A stretch of 64,000 nucleotides of DNA from CAZLCK01 sp964558235 (GCA_964558235.1 CAZLCK010000001.1:15970-79969); one strand, 5' to 3'. Shown: positions 44,130 through 52,692, counted from the stretch's first letter. Translations and numbers: made by a program. The notes: a model not told the origin generated them from the sequence alone.

Positions 44130-46388
44130 ATGGCATACGGTAAAGAATGGAGAGAAGTAAGGGAAGACGGCACAGTCGTCACCCGAAGCAACACATGGTC
44201 TCCTCCAGGAAGCCACCCGGTTGGATACGGCGTTAAGGTCGTTACCAAGGATGGCGAGCTCATTCGCGTCGAGGGTGATGATGACAACCCAATCACCAAT
44301 GGACGCGTTAACGCTATGAACCTTGCATTGCGTGAGTACACCTACTCACCAGACCGCATCATCTACCCGATGAAGCGCGATCCTAAGGATCGAGGCAAGG
44401 ATAAGTGGGAGCGCATCACCTGGGACGAGGCAATTGACATGTGCTGCGACAAGATCAACGAGATGAAGGAGAAGTATGGTCCTGAGTCGATCGTTGTCTT
44501 TGGTGGTACTGGTCGTGAAGCTTGTATCTACTATTACGCATTGGGATTCTCTGCAATTGGAACCCCTAATGTTTGCTATGGACAGTCCGGTTGGTCTTGC
44601 TACGGACCACGTTGTTCTGTTACCGACTACATCCTAGGAGCCGGCTATCCTGAGATGGACTACGCCGGATACTTCCCCCAAAGATTCGATGACCCTGACT
44701 TTGTCTTGCCAGAGTACATCGTCTTATGGGGTAAGAACCCACTACCTTCCAACGGTGACGGTCTATTTGGACATGCTCTCGTTGACATGATGAAGCGCGG
44801 CTCAAAGATTATCTCTGTCGACCCACGCATCACCTGGATTGGATGTATCGATGGAAATATCAATGTTCAGCTTCGCCCACAAACCGATACTGCATTTGCA
44901 CTCGGTATTATCAATCTTCTTTTTGAAAATGATACCTATGACCACGAGTTCGTTGAGAACTGGTGCTTTGGCGCTGAGCAGCTAAGGAAGCGCGCTGCTG
45001 AGTATCCAGTCGATAAGGTTTCTGAGATCACATGGGTTCCTGAAGAGACCATCATAAAGGTCGCAAACATCCTTGGAACTTGCCGTCCAATTTCTTGGGC
45101 ATGGGGTCTCGCATTTGACCAGAACAAGAATGGTGTTCAGCTTGGACAGGCATTCTTGGCCCTCTGCGCAATGTGCGGCTCTATCGACACCCCAGGTGGA
45201 ATTACACTTGGACCTCCAGCTGCACTTCTTGGTAAGTGGCGTATGGAGCAACGCTCATATCTATCTGACGAAGTATGGGCAAAGCGTATTGGTGCTGAAG
45301 CATGGCCAGGACTATCTACTGGTATGGCGACTACTCACCCAGACGCAACTCTTGATACTTTAGAGACTGGTGAGCCATATGAGCTCCACATGGGCTGGTT
45401 CAACAGTTCTAATCTACTTACACCAACCTGCTCTGCACAGCCAAAGAGATGGCATGATGCACTTCTTAAGCTCGAGTTTGTAGTAGTTCAGGATCTATTC
45501 ATGAACCCAACTGCTATGGCTTGTGGCGACCTCTTCTTGCCACTTAGCACTTGGGCTGAGCATGATGGAATCGTCATTACTCACTACGGACGTAATACCG
45601 TATTTATGGGCCCAATGAATAAGGCTCTAGAGGTTGGCGAGTGCAAGAGCGACATCGAGGTCTGCATTGCTATCGGAAACCGTCTAAATCCTGATTGGTG
45701 GCCATGGAAGGATGCAGAGTCATTCTTTGATGATCAGCTTAAAGAGCTTGGTATGACATTTAATGATCTGCGTGAATCAGGCTTTTATCAACCAGGCTAT
45801 ACCTACAAGAAGTATGAAAAGGGCATGCTCCGCTTCGACGGAGAGCCAGGATTTAACACCGTTACTGGTAAGGTCGAGATGAAGTCGACTCTATATCGTG
45901 CATGGGGCGAGGATGCTTTGCCATATTACGAGGAGCCAAACTTCAGTCCATACAGTCGTCCAGAGGATGCAGATACCTATCCTTTGATCATGACCACTGG
46001 CTCTCGTACTTACACCTCATTCCACTCTGAGCATCGTCAAGTTCCTTCGCTTCGCGCAATCGATCCGTGGCCTGTCATCGAGCTACATCCAGAGGACGCT
46101 GACGCATATAACATCACCGAAGGTGACTGGGTTGAGGTTTACAACATGTTTGGTGAGGCACGCCTAAAGGCTCGCATAACTCCAACCGTTCATAAGGGTG
46201 TTGTACATTGCACCCATGGTTGGTGGTTCCCAGAGCAAGATGGCGAGGAGCCAAACTTGTTTGGTGTTTGGAAGTCAAACGTTAACTCCCTAATCCCTCA
46301 CTTCAATGTAGGTGTTCTAGGATTCGGCGCGCCATACAAGGGCATCATGTGTAATGTCAGACGCGTCAAGAGCCTCGACCAGGATTAA
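44130..46388 (+). CDS. Molybdopterin oxidoreductase (DMSO-reductase family) lacking the N-terminal Fe-S ligands
   Basis: Catalytic subunit of a Mo-bis-PGD enzyme, 752 residues. Family pattern is clear: VKVVTKDGELIRVEGDDDNP, YPMKR, ERITWDEAID, ISVDPR, and a C-terminal molybdopterin-dinucleotide domain (TTGSRTYTSFHSE...HPEDADAYNITEGDWVEV). The segment that normally holds the proximal [4Fe-4S] cysteines reads PPGSHPVGYG and GRVNAMN, with Ser28, Tyr33, Asn61 and Asn64 at the likely ligand positions. No signal peptide or twin-arginine motif is seen, so it is cytoplasmic. Cys157 and Cys162 (SCYGPRC) lie near the expected Mo-ligand region, but I cannot assign the ligand. Start: ATG 44130 or the adjacent ATG 44127, after GAGGG. 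Related families include pyrogallol transhydroxylase and catechol dehydroxylases. Confidence 0.88.
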   Translation: MAYGKEWREVREDGTVVTRSNTWSPPGSHPVGYGVKVVTKDGELIRVEGDDDNPITNGRVNAMNLALREYTYSPDRIIYPMKRDPKDRGKDKWERITWDEAIDMCCDKINEMKEKYGPESIVVFGGTGREACIYYYALGFSAIGTPNVCYGQSGWSCYGPRCSVTDYILGAGYPEMDYAGYFPQRFDDPDFVLPEYIVLWGKNPLPSNGDGLFGHALVDMMKRGSKIISVDPRITWIGCIDGNINVQLRPQTDTAFALGIINLLFENDTYDHEFVENWCFGAEQLRKRAAEYPVDKVSEITWVPEETIIKVANILGTCRPISWAWGLAFDQNKNGVQLGQAFLALCAMCGSIDTPGGITLGPPAALLGKWRMEQRSYLSDEVWAKRIGAEAWPGLSTGMATTHPDATLDTLETGEPYELHMGWFNSSNLLTPTCSAQPKRWHDALLKLEFVVVQDLFMNPTAMACGDLFLPLSTWAEHDGIVITHYGRNTVFMGPMNKALEVGECKSDIEVCIAIGNRLNPDWWPWKDAESFFDDQLKELGMTFNDLRESGFYQPGYTYKKYEKGMLRFDGEPGFNTVTGKVEMKSTLYRAWGEDALPYYEEPNFSPYSRPEDADTYPLIMTTGSRTYTSFHSEHRQVPSLRAIDPWPVIELHPEDADAYNITEGDWVEVYNMFGEARLKARITPTVHKGVVHCTHGWWFPEQDGEEPNLFGVWKSNVNSLIPHFNVGVLGFGAPYKGIMCNVRRVKSLDQD

Positions 46389-46408
46389 GAGAAAGGGAGA
46401 GACACGAA

Positions 46409-46765
46409 ATGGCTGACAAGAAGCAATACGGCCTACTAGTTGACTACAAGTACTTTTCTGGCAATCACTCTGCTGAGATTGCTTGCAAGGAAGAGATGGG
46501 ACTTGCGGTCGATCAATACGGCATCAAGGAAGTTCAGGTCGGACCCTTCAAGATTGGCGAGGGTAACGATGGTGAAGATTGGGAGTGGTTCTACATTCCT
46601 GTTCCCACATCTCTTTTCTCTAAGATGTGGGCTGATGGAGGCAATGGTGGCACCCCACTAGCCGTTCAGGTAGAGGAATCAGGCTCGCTCACCTACGGAC
46701 CTATCGACGAACTCGCACAAAAACTTGTCGAATGGCCTCGTCCTGCGGTACTCTTCAAGTTGTAG
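46409..46765 (+). CDS. Ferredoxin-like small subunit with lost Fe-S cysteines
   Basis: 118-residue partner of the Mo enzyme, 20 bases downstream with GGGAGAG upstream of its ATG. It resembles two-cluster ferredoxin subunits of DMSO-reductase-type enzymes (KQYGLLVDYKY...ACKEE...GIK; PVPTSL; TYGPIDELAQKL). At the usual Cys positions it has Phe16, Asn19, Ala22 (only Cys26 kept), then Phe70, Met73, Ala85 and Glu89. So 7 of 8 ligands are gone and neither cluster can form in the normal way. The fold is probably kept as a structural or binding subunit. The assignment of lost positions is my alignment from memory of the family pattern. Confidence 0.85.
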   Translation: MADKKQYGLLVDYKYFSGNHSAEIACKEEMGLAVDQYGIKEVQVGPFKIGEGNDGEDWEWFYIPVPTSLFSKMWADGGNGGTPLAVQVEESGSLTYGPIDELAQKLVEWPRPAVLFKL

Positions 46766-46789
46766 GCTGTTTTTATTTCAAAGGTTTAA

Positions 46790-46829
46790 ACCGTTTCGTT
46801 TTTTGGCCAGGCCTTGAAAACGAAGCGGT
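46790..46829 (+). promoter_or_regulatory. Intercistronic hairpin in the Mo-enzyme unit
   Basis: ACCG-T-TTCGTTTT and AAAACGAA-G-CGGT pair with one mismatch, between the small subunit and the third gene, ending 11 bases before the AAGGAGAG of the third gene. Without a T tract it is more likely an mRNA processing or stability element. Confidence 0.55.
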
Positions 46830-46853
46830 ACTTTGAAGCAAAGGAGAGACACC

Positions 46854-47153
46854 ATGGACAGAAGTGAATTTGAAAATCTAGAAATGAATGCCCAGGTCGA
46901 ATATCTCAACGGTTTTGTCTCAGAGGGCAAGTCTCTTGAAGAGATTGAAGAGATTGTCGGAATGACCGAGCGTGAGCTTGGTGCCATTGGACTCTACTAC
47001 ATCGACGAGGACGATGGATTTATGGGCAAGCCAATGCGTGGCTATCAAACAGCAAAGCGCAGTGGTAACGAATACGCAGCTACCGGAAGCGGCTGGCGCA
47101 GTGAAGAAGAGGCTGAGTCTGGCGAGGGTGCAGCTCACGTTTCCCTCACTTAA
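46854..47153 (+). CDS. Small helix-turn-helix-like protein in the Mo-enzyme unit
   Basis: Unrecognised 99-residue acidic protein. The N-terminal half (QVEYLNGFVSEGKSLEEIEE, then IVGMTERELGAIGLYYI) resembles small helix-turn-helix proteins; the C-terminal half is Gly/Ser/Glu-rich and probably disordered. Start ATG 46854 with AAGGAGAG six bases upstream. A strong terminator follows, so it ends the three-gene unit. It could be a regulator, or a dedicated assembly factor for the Mo enzyme; neither is shown. Confidence 0.7.
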   Translation: MDRSEFENLEMNAQVEYLNGFVSEGKSLEEIEEIVGMTERELGAIGLYYIDEDDGFMGKPMRGYQTAKRSGNEYAATGSGWRSEEEAESGEGAAHVSLT

Positions 47154-47183
47154 GCTTGCGCTAGACTATCAAACTGCATGCAC

Positions 47184-47222
47184 AAGAGCGTCGAAAAAAG
47201 TTTCGACGCTCTTTCATTTTGG
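47184..47222 (+). terminator. Rho-independent terminator of the Mo-enzyme unit
   Basis: Perfect 13-bp arms AAGAGCGTCGAAA and TTTCGACGCTCTT around a four-base loop, followed by TCATTTT. Confidence 0.9.
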
Positions 47223-47354
47223 GCCTCCCGTTTTATGCGGAATTATGCGCGGCTTATAAGACAAAAAGTGTATTCGGTTTTGGGGCATTGATGCAGATCA
47301 GTCCCGAATTATTTCCTAGGCTCCCTTTTGTCCTATAGCTTTTGTTGCTGCTAT

Positions 47355-48926
47355 TTAGCGCTCAGTAATATTTGGCAAAATAGCTGATTCGAAATAATCA
47401 TCGACACTAAATGTAAGTGTTCCGCTCATAGTTTCGCTATCAAAATGATCTAGTATGTCTTGATAGTCATACTCTCCGCCTGTTTGTAAGTCGATTAACT
47501 CATCAGCTTCTGCGCGTGTAAAGTACAGCTCTGAATCCGTTGAATTTGTATAGAGAGCCATAGGAATCAAATAGGCATATCTATCCACCCAAACAACAAC
47601 TGATAAGCCATTACTTAGCTGATAAGTCCCAACAACTGAATTCCCAATATCTCCCATTGTAAAGGTTGGATCATCAAGATCTGCAACATAAACCGAACAG
47701 ATCGCCCTTGTTGGATATTCAGCCGACACAACAGTGATTTCATCACCAGAAACTGTAATCTCAACCCTATCACGCCAATAAGATGGGAATGTGATCTCGT
47801 AGCTATCTGCAGTAATGTGAAGCGAATTTGAACTATTTGAAGTGGAACTTTGTGCTATCTCTGCTCTATTTCGAGCAACAGCTCTTAAATTGCTGGCCTG
47901 ATCTTCAGAATCGACGCCACCAGACAATGCGTACTCATAAGCTAGCTCGATCTCTTCATCAGTCACATCGCTAGCCTCAATTGGCTCAAGCACAAAAGTT
48001 CCATAAAAGTAATATGATCCTTCAACTGTATCCACACTTACATGCACTTCTTGGTCACTTACATCGTAGATAGTTCCATCAGAAGCAATTGGTGATGCCG
48101 GAATATACAAATCATATTCACCAGTTGGCAGATACAAAGAGCTACCTTCCTCATCGACATAATAAAGATCTGGCGAAATAGCCTCCCCATCCAAATTTGT
48201 GCCGACAATTTTTATAGGAATCTTTGAACCGGTAGATGTATCGAGCCCTTCAGCCGTTATGGGAACGATCACTTCCATGCTGGTACGTGCAAGATCATAT
48301 TCTTCTTGTATTTGTTGTTGCTCATCGAAATATCGCCAAGCAAAAAAGCCTCCAACACCTAAAGCAGCTACAACCACAATAACTACAACGGTTATGATTA
48401 TTGCCTTTTTAGACGGACCCTTCTTTTGTGTTTGCTGTTCATAAGGTGTGCCAGAAACATCTTGCATGTTGGTCTGGGCAGGAATTCTTTGAGTAGTGTT
48501 TTGATTTGGCAAAACCCTTGTATAGTCAGAATCGCCTTGATAATCAACGGGAGAAATTATGCGAGTTGGATCGCTTGAACCATCGTAAGCTGGTTGATCA
48601 TTTAAAACCTGAGTGGCATCCGCGTCAAATGCAGAAGCACCTGTTACTGCACTATCTGCGACTCCACTTGGCATAGCCTGTGTGTCATCGAGATCAAGAG
48701 AGGAAACAGCTCTGTCAGCCTCACTGGCATCACCTGAAAAACTTTCAGAACCGCCGGTAATACCATCACTATCCTGAGACTCAACAGAATCTGTATTGGT
48801 CTCAGCATCTTGCATATCAAAATCTATAGGCCCATCCTCTATAGGAAGAACAACCTTTGCACCGCAAGCAGTACAAAAAGATGAATCATCACTTAGTTGA
48901 GTACCACACTGAGAACAAAAAATCAT
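47355..48926 (-). CDS. Zinc-ribbon membrane protein with repeated Thr-Gln/Arg motifs
   Basis: Unrecognised 523-residue protein. N-terminal zinc ribbon MIFCSQCGTQLSDDSSFCTA with two CxxC pairs. An acidic disordered linker carries five short similar boxes: DDTQAMP, DATQVLN, DPTRIIS, DYTRVLP and NTTQRIP. A membrane segment follows (about 175-197), then a Ser/Thr/Asp/Tyr-rich extracellular part of about 320 residues. Start ATG 48926, as AAAGGGGGAA lies just upstream. The boxes resemble phospho-threonine sites read by FHA domains, suggesting input from a Ser/Thr kinase; this is inference. Confidence 0.75.
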   Translation of the reverse strand: MIFCSQCGTQLSDDSSFCTACGAKVVLPIEDGPIDFDMQDAETNTDSVESQDSDGITGGSESFSGDASEADRAVSSLDLDDTQAMPSGVADSAVTGASAFDADATQVLNDQPAYDGSSDPTRIISPVDYQGDSDYTRVLPNQNTTQRIPAQTNMQDVSGTPYEQQTQKKGPSKKAIIITVVVIVVVAALGVGGFFAWRYFDEQQQIQEEYDLARTSMEVIVPITAEGLDTSTGSKIPIKIVGTNLDGEAISPDLYYVDEEGSSLYLPTGEYDLYIPASPIASDGTIYDVSDQEVHVSVDTVEGSYYFYGTFVLEPIEASDVTDEEIELAYEYALSGGVDSEDQASNLRAVARNRAEIAQSSTSNSSNSLHITADSYEITFPSYWRDRVEITVSGDEITVVSAEYPTRAICSVYVADLDDPTFTMGDIGNSVVGTYQLSNGLSVVVWVDRYAYLIPMALYTNSTDSELYFTRAEADELIDLQTGGEYDYQDILDHFDSETMSGTLTFSVDDYFESAILPNITER

Positions 48927-48994
48927 TATTCCCCCTTTATTTTTGCCCAACGTTAACTAATTAGCGCTAACTAATTATTCAGTTTCAATATATA

Positions 48995-50287
48995 TTACAC
49001 GCTAAAGAGAACCTCGCGCTCATCTTCAGGAAGAGCGCTTCTAGCAGCATCTCTCAAGCTATTAACACCAATAAAAAACTCTCTCATCATTGCAACGAGT
49101 AAATATCTACCGCGAGGCGTAAGTGTTATCTTCTCATCGTCATCCACATCAAAAGCACCGGCCAACTTCATAAACAAATATTCAGCTGGCAATCCTCTTT
49201 CTACGCTGCATCCAAAGTCGCTCTCCCACTGCTTCTTGTCGAGCTTTAGCCCAAATAGCTGCATTAAAAATCTATATCTCATGCGATCGGTCTTTAAAAA
49301 TCTATTCTCGCCCATTGCAGAGAGCATGCCAAGTTCTATCTTCTCACCATATTGCTTTAACGAAAACGTATTCACATACAAATTACCTTCGAGATAGCTC
49401 ATTGCACCCGAGCCAATCGCCGGATACTCCTCATAATTGACAATGTATTCATCGATCATTGAGTTCTCTACAGCGTTAAACGTCCAGGCACTGCTATGTG
49501 TATAAGCGGGATTAGCACCTCCGCACAAAACCTCATCGATAATGTGGTAGAAATGTTCTTCGCGACTTTCATCTACCTCCCCCACAGTCTTTCTTAAGCT
49601 GTCACGCACAGAAGGAGAGGCCATAAGCGGATAGAACGTCGTCTGCGAAGCTCCAGTTGCAGCTACAGTCTCTAAGTCCTTAAAAAGCATCTCCTCTGTC
49701 TGCGAAGGAAAATTGAACATCATATCGACATTTAGACTCTGAAAGTAATCCTTGGCATAGTAAATTCGCTCGACAATCTCTTGAGCGCTTCCATACTTTT
49801 CATAACGACCCATCTGTTTTAAAAGATCATCGTTAAAACTTTGAACACCAACGGAAAGACGCTTGATCTTGCCTTTTAGACTATCGACAATCTCTGGAAC
49901 AAGATGATTTGGATTGGTCTCGCAAGACGCATCCTCGATATCAAAAAGCTCGTAGGCTTTATCCAAGGTCTGTAGAAGCTCATCAAGCAAAATGGTAGGC
50001 GTACCTCCACCAACATATAGCGTCTCGCACTTAAAGCCTTGATCAGCGACCATCTGCATCTCTTTTCTAAGAGATGCAAAGTAAGCGCGAGCCTTACCCT
50101 CATCAAAAGAAAAACGGTTAAATGAGCAGTATGGACACAACCTCTCACAAAATGGAACATGGATGTAGAGCATGTAGGATTGCTTTTTCTTTGGAGGCGG
50201 AAAATGGCTTATTTCTGTAGGCTTAAATTGTAGTTTAGAAGAGTTAAGCGTCCTCATAATGGATGTAAGAACTTTCTCCTGAAGCAT
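48995..50287 (-). CDS. Radical SAM protein, HemN/HemW-like
   Basis: Radical SAM enzyme of 430 residues with the cluster motif CERLCPYC (C-x3-C-x2-C), then LYVGGGTPT, the SAM-binding SCETNPNHL and RLSVGVQSFND, all typical of the coproporphyrinogen oxidase-like (HemN/HemW/HutW) group. HemW members are heme chaperones rather than oxidases and the two cannot be told apart here. Start ATG 50287 with AAGGGG upstream; the GTG two codons earlier is rejected on spacing. Ferrochelatase is encoded 1.2 kb away on the other strand, which supports a heme-related role. Confidence 0.85.
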   Translation of the reverse strand: MLQEKVLTSIMRTLNSSKLQFKPTEISHFPPPKKKQSYMLYIHVPFCERLCPYCSFNRFSFDEGKARAYFASLRKEMQMVADQGFKCETLYVGGGTPTILLDELLQTLDKAYELFDIEDASCETNPNHLVPEIVDSLKGKIKRLSVGVQSFNDDLLKQMGRYEKYGSAQEIVERIYYAKDYFQSLNVDMMFNFPSQTEEMLFKDLETVAATGASQTTFYPLMASPSVRDSLRKTVGEVDESREEHFYHIIDEVLCGGANPAYTHSSAWTFNAVENSMIDEYIVNYEEYPAIGSGAMSYLEGNLYVNTFSLKQYGEKIELGMLSAMGENRFLKTDRMRYRFLMQLFGLKLDKKQWESDFGCSVERGLPAEYLFMKLAGAFDVDDDEKITLTPRGRYLLVAMMREFFIGVNSLRDAARSALPEDEREVLFSV

Positions 50288-50423
50288 CTTCACCCCTTTT
50301 TTGCAGGAGATTATAAATTTAAGTTAGATTATAAGCCGAAAAACTGCTCTCACACCCTCATAAAACTCCTATGAAAGACGATATACTTTTATAAGGTTTA
50401 AGACGCTAAAGGATGTCGCGTTG

Positions 50424-51392
50424 ATGCAAGAATCTTCTTCAATTATTGATGAGCTTCCATTGCTCGATTCCAAATATGCTTTGGATGTTCTATCGGATAT
50501 AAAAACGATCTACACCGACCTAGATGGCACGCTTTTAGCGCCTGGTGGGAAGCTGCTGTGCAATTTTAAAGGAGAGCCATCATTTGAACTTGCCCAAGCC
50601 TATGTGGCTCTAAAAAAAGTAGGCGTTTCGATCGTTATTGTTACTGGCAGAAGCCGTTTTCAAGGCAATGAATTTATTCGCATATTTGACGCGGATGCCT
50701 TCATTGGAGAGATGGGCACAACAATCCATGAGCGCGATACTTCCCCACTGGATGTTCAGTATGATACGGGAAGTTTTGAGTGGGATCGCAAAAAATATCA
50801 AACTCCTTATGAAGCGATTGCGGCAACCGGAGCAATCGACGACCTGCTTGAGAGATACAGAGGTCTACTTGAGTACAACTATCCAAGATGTTTAAACCGC
50901 GATGTCACACATGCAATGCGCGGAAATGTAAACGTCGATGAGGTTGCCAGCTATCTAAAGACACAAGGCTATGAACTTTCGCTTGAAGATAACGGAATGC
51001 TTTTTACCGTGAAGCATTCCTCGCTAGAAAATCTCGATGAAGTTCACGGTTTTCATGTTGTTCCAGCCAACACATCTAAAGCAATTGCTGTTGCACAGGA
51101 TATCCAAAGACGCGGGCTTAATCGCAAGCAAACATTAGCAGTTGGAGACGGTGCAAGTGATATTGAGATGGGTCGTGCTGCAGGTGTTCTAATCGTCATG
51201 GCAAACGGACTCAAAAAAGGCCGCAATCGTGTAAAGATTGAAGAGATCATGTCGGGAATCCAAACTAACAATTTGGACATTTTGAGTCCAACAACGATGT
51301 ACAAACCTCTGGTAACCACAAAATATTGTTGCGATGGTTGGGTTGAGATGGCAAATGCAATCCTAAAAGCCAAAGGTGCTATTGCAAGTTAG
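50424..51392 (+). CDS. HAD-superfamily hydrolase, Cof/sucrose-phosphatase-like
   Basis: Phosphatase of the HAD IIB group, about 322 residues. Motif I DLDGTLL, motif II TGRSR, and motif IV VGDGASDIEMGRAAG are visible, with a cap domain between (about 105-230). Substrates in this group are sugar or cofactor phosphates. Start is ATG 50424 or the TTG directly before it; AAAGGA lies upstream at a spacing that allows either. Ferrochelatase follows 105 bases later on the same strand. Confidence 0.88.
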   Translation: MQESSSIIDELPLLDSKYALDVLSDIKTIYTDLDGTLLAPGGKLLCNFKGEPSFELAQAYVALKKVGVSIVIVTGRSRFQGNEFIRIFDADAFIGEMGTTIHERDTSPLDVQYDTGSFEWDRKKYQTPYEAIAATGAIDDLLERYRGLLEYNYPRCLNRDVTHAMRGNVNVDEVASYLKTQGYELSLEDNGMLFTVKHSSLENLDEVHGFHVVPANTSKAIAVAQDIQRRGLNRKQTLAVGDGASDIEMGRAAGVLIVMANGLKKGRNRVKIEEIMSGIQTNNLDILSPTTMYKPLVTTKYCCDGWVEMANAILKAKGAIAS

Positions 51393-51421
51393 TGTTAGTT
51401 CATATGTTTAAAAACTGAAAA

Positions 51422-51487
51422 TCAGTGCGAGAAAAACAGGTACAGCCCTAGGTATCTTTGCAAAAGTCAATGCGAGAAAAACAGGTA
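51422..51487. repeat. Direct repeats before hemH
   Basis: TGCGAGAAAAACAGGTA occurs at 51426-51442 and 51471-51487, with preceding bases TCAG and TCAA also similar. Between them lies the first copy of the 21-bp repeat (51441-51461) whose second copy follows hemH at 52526-52546. Confidence 0.8.
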
Positions 51488-51497
51488 AATTAAAGCT

Positions 51498-52508
51498 GTG
51501 AAGCATGGAATAATATTGGCAAACACTGGATCCCCAAGTAGTCCCAATGAAGAATCGGTACGTAAATATTTAAAAGAATTTCTGAGAGATCCTAGGATTA
51601 TGCCAGTCAATAGGGTCTTAAAGTTCTTTTTGCTAAATTTCGTGATTTTACCTAGGCGTTGCCAAAAATCTACTAAAAAGTACCAACAGATTTGGAGCGC
51701 AGAGGGTGCTCCCTTGGTTGTAATGCAAGAAAAGCTTGCACAAAAGCTTGAGGCTTCGCTTTGTAATAAAGGAATTGATGCTTACGTGAGATCGGCGATG
51801 AACTTTGGAACTCCGTCGATAAAACAGGCTGTATTAGAACTGCGCGATCTAGGTTGTGAGCAACTACATATTGTGCCGATGTATCCACAAAGCGCGTTTT
51901 CTACCACATATGCTGTTAAAGATAAGATCGATGCGGCTGTAAAAGATATCCTTTGCAACTTCATTGACAGCTATCCTTCAAACGAAAGATATATCCAAGC
52001 GATCGCTCAAAACATCAAAAATGCAGGATTTGGGCAATGCGCCGACGACCATCTGGTGTTTTCGTATCACTCAATTCCACTAGATGACATCAATAATGGC
52101 GACACCTATTTTGACCAAATACGCACAAGCAGCGCTTTGATTGCAAAGTCGCTTGGACTTGATGGCACGCCGGATCAGATAATTGCAAATCCGCTGGATA
52201 ATCCCTACAAATATTCAATAGTTTTTCAGAGTCGATTTGAAGACAACCGCAATTGGCTCTCGCCTTTTGAATCTGTTGTTCTACCACATTTGGCTACAAA
52301 AACAAAGAGTCGCATATTTGTAGTGTGCCCCAACTTTGCTATCGACTGCTTAGAAACCCTTTATGAGGTTGAAATAAAACAAAAGCAATTTTTTATTGAA
52401 AACAGAAAAGCCACAGATACCGAGTTCAATGAGAACTGTTTTATCTATGTACCGTGTTTAAATGATACAGATACTCACGTTCAAATTCTTGAAGATATTT
52501 TGTTTTAG
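51498..52508 (+). CDS. hemH: Ferrochelatase
   Basis: Inserts Fe(II) into porphyrin in the last or near-last step of heme synthesis; 336 residues. ILANTGSPSSPNEESVRKYL at the N-terminus, EGAPLVVMQEKLA, IVPMYPQSAFSTTYAV, and the catalytic His in VFSYHSIP match the family, as does the Glu region (SRFEDNRNWLSPF). The start is GTG at 51498; the ribosome site is weak and lies in a direct repeat. Whether the product acts on coproporphyrin or protoporphyrin cannot be decided. No other core heme gene is present apart from the radical SAM protein. The gene is flanked by 21-bp direct repeats. Confidence 0.93.
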   Translation: MKHGIILANTGSPSSPNEESVRKYLKEFLRDPRIMPVNRVLKFFLLNFVILPRRCQKSTKKYQQIWSAEGAPLVVMQEKLAQKLEASLCNKGIDAYVRSAMNFGTPSIKQAVLELRDLGCEQLHIVPMYPQSAFSTTYAVKDKIDAAVKDILCNFIDSYPSNERYIQAIAQNIKNAGFGQCADDHLVFSYHSIPLDDINNGDTYFDQIRTSSALIAKSLGLDGTPDQIIANPLDNPYKYSIVFQSRFEDNRNWLSPFESVVLPHLATKTKSRIFVVCPNFAIDCLETLYEVEIKQKQFFIENRKATDTEFNENCFIYVPCLNDTDTHVQILEDILF

Positions 52509-52525
52509 TTACATATCGTCTGGAT

Positions 52526-52546
52526 TACAGCCCTAGGTATCTTTGC
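52526..52546 (+). repeat. 21-bp direct repeat flanking hemH, right copy
   Basis: Identical over 21 bases (core CAGCCCTAGGTATCTTTGC) to 51441-51461 on the other side of hemH, in the same orientation. Confidence 0.9.
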
Positions 52547-52585
52547 GATCTATAAAGAAACTAAAAATGTTGGGATAAGAGAATG

Positions 52586-52660
52586 TGGAGCGGGTGACGG
52601 GACTCGAACCCGCGAATACGAGCTTGGGAAGCTCGGGCCTTACCACTTGGCAACACCCGC
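52586..52660 (-). tRNA. tRNA-Gly (anticodon CCC)
   Basis: Cloverleaf on the minus strand: acceptor GCGGGTG/CACCCGC, anticodon stem CGAGC/GCTCG with loop TTCCCAA (anticodon CCC), T-loop GGTTCGAGTCC, discriminator T and encoded CCA. A small GCCGG/CCGGC hairpin lies just upstream (52672-52686). Confidence 0.95.
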
Positions 52661-52692
52661 GTATGACTTTGCCGGGTGAACCGGCATAAGAT

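Noticed and set aside
51441..52546. hemH as cargo of a classical insertion sequence
   Set aside because: 21-bp flanks are long for a target duplication, no inverted ends are visible and no transposase is adjacent.
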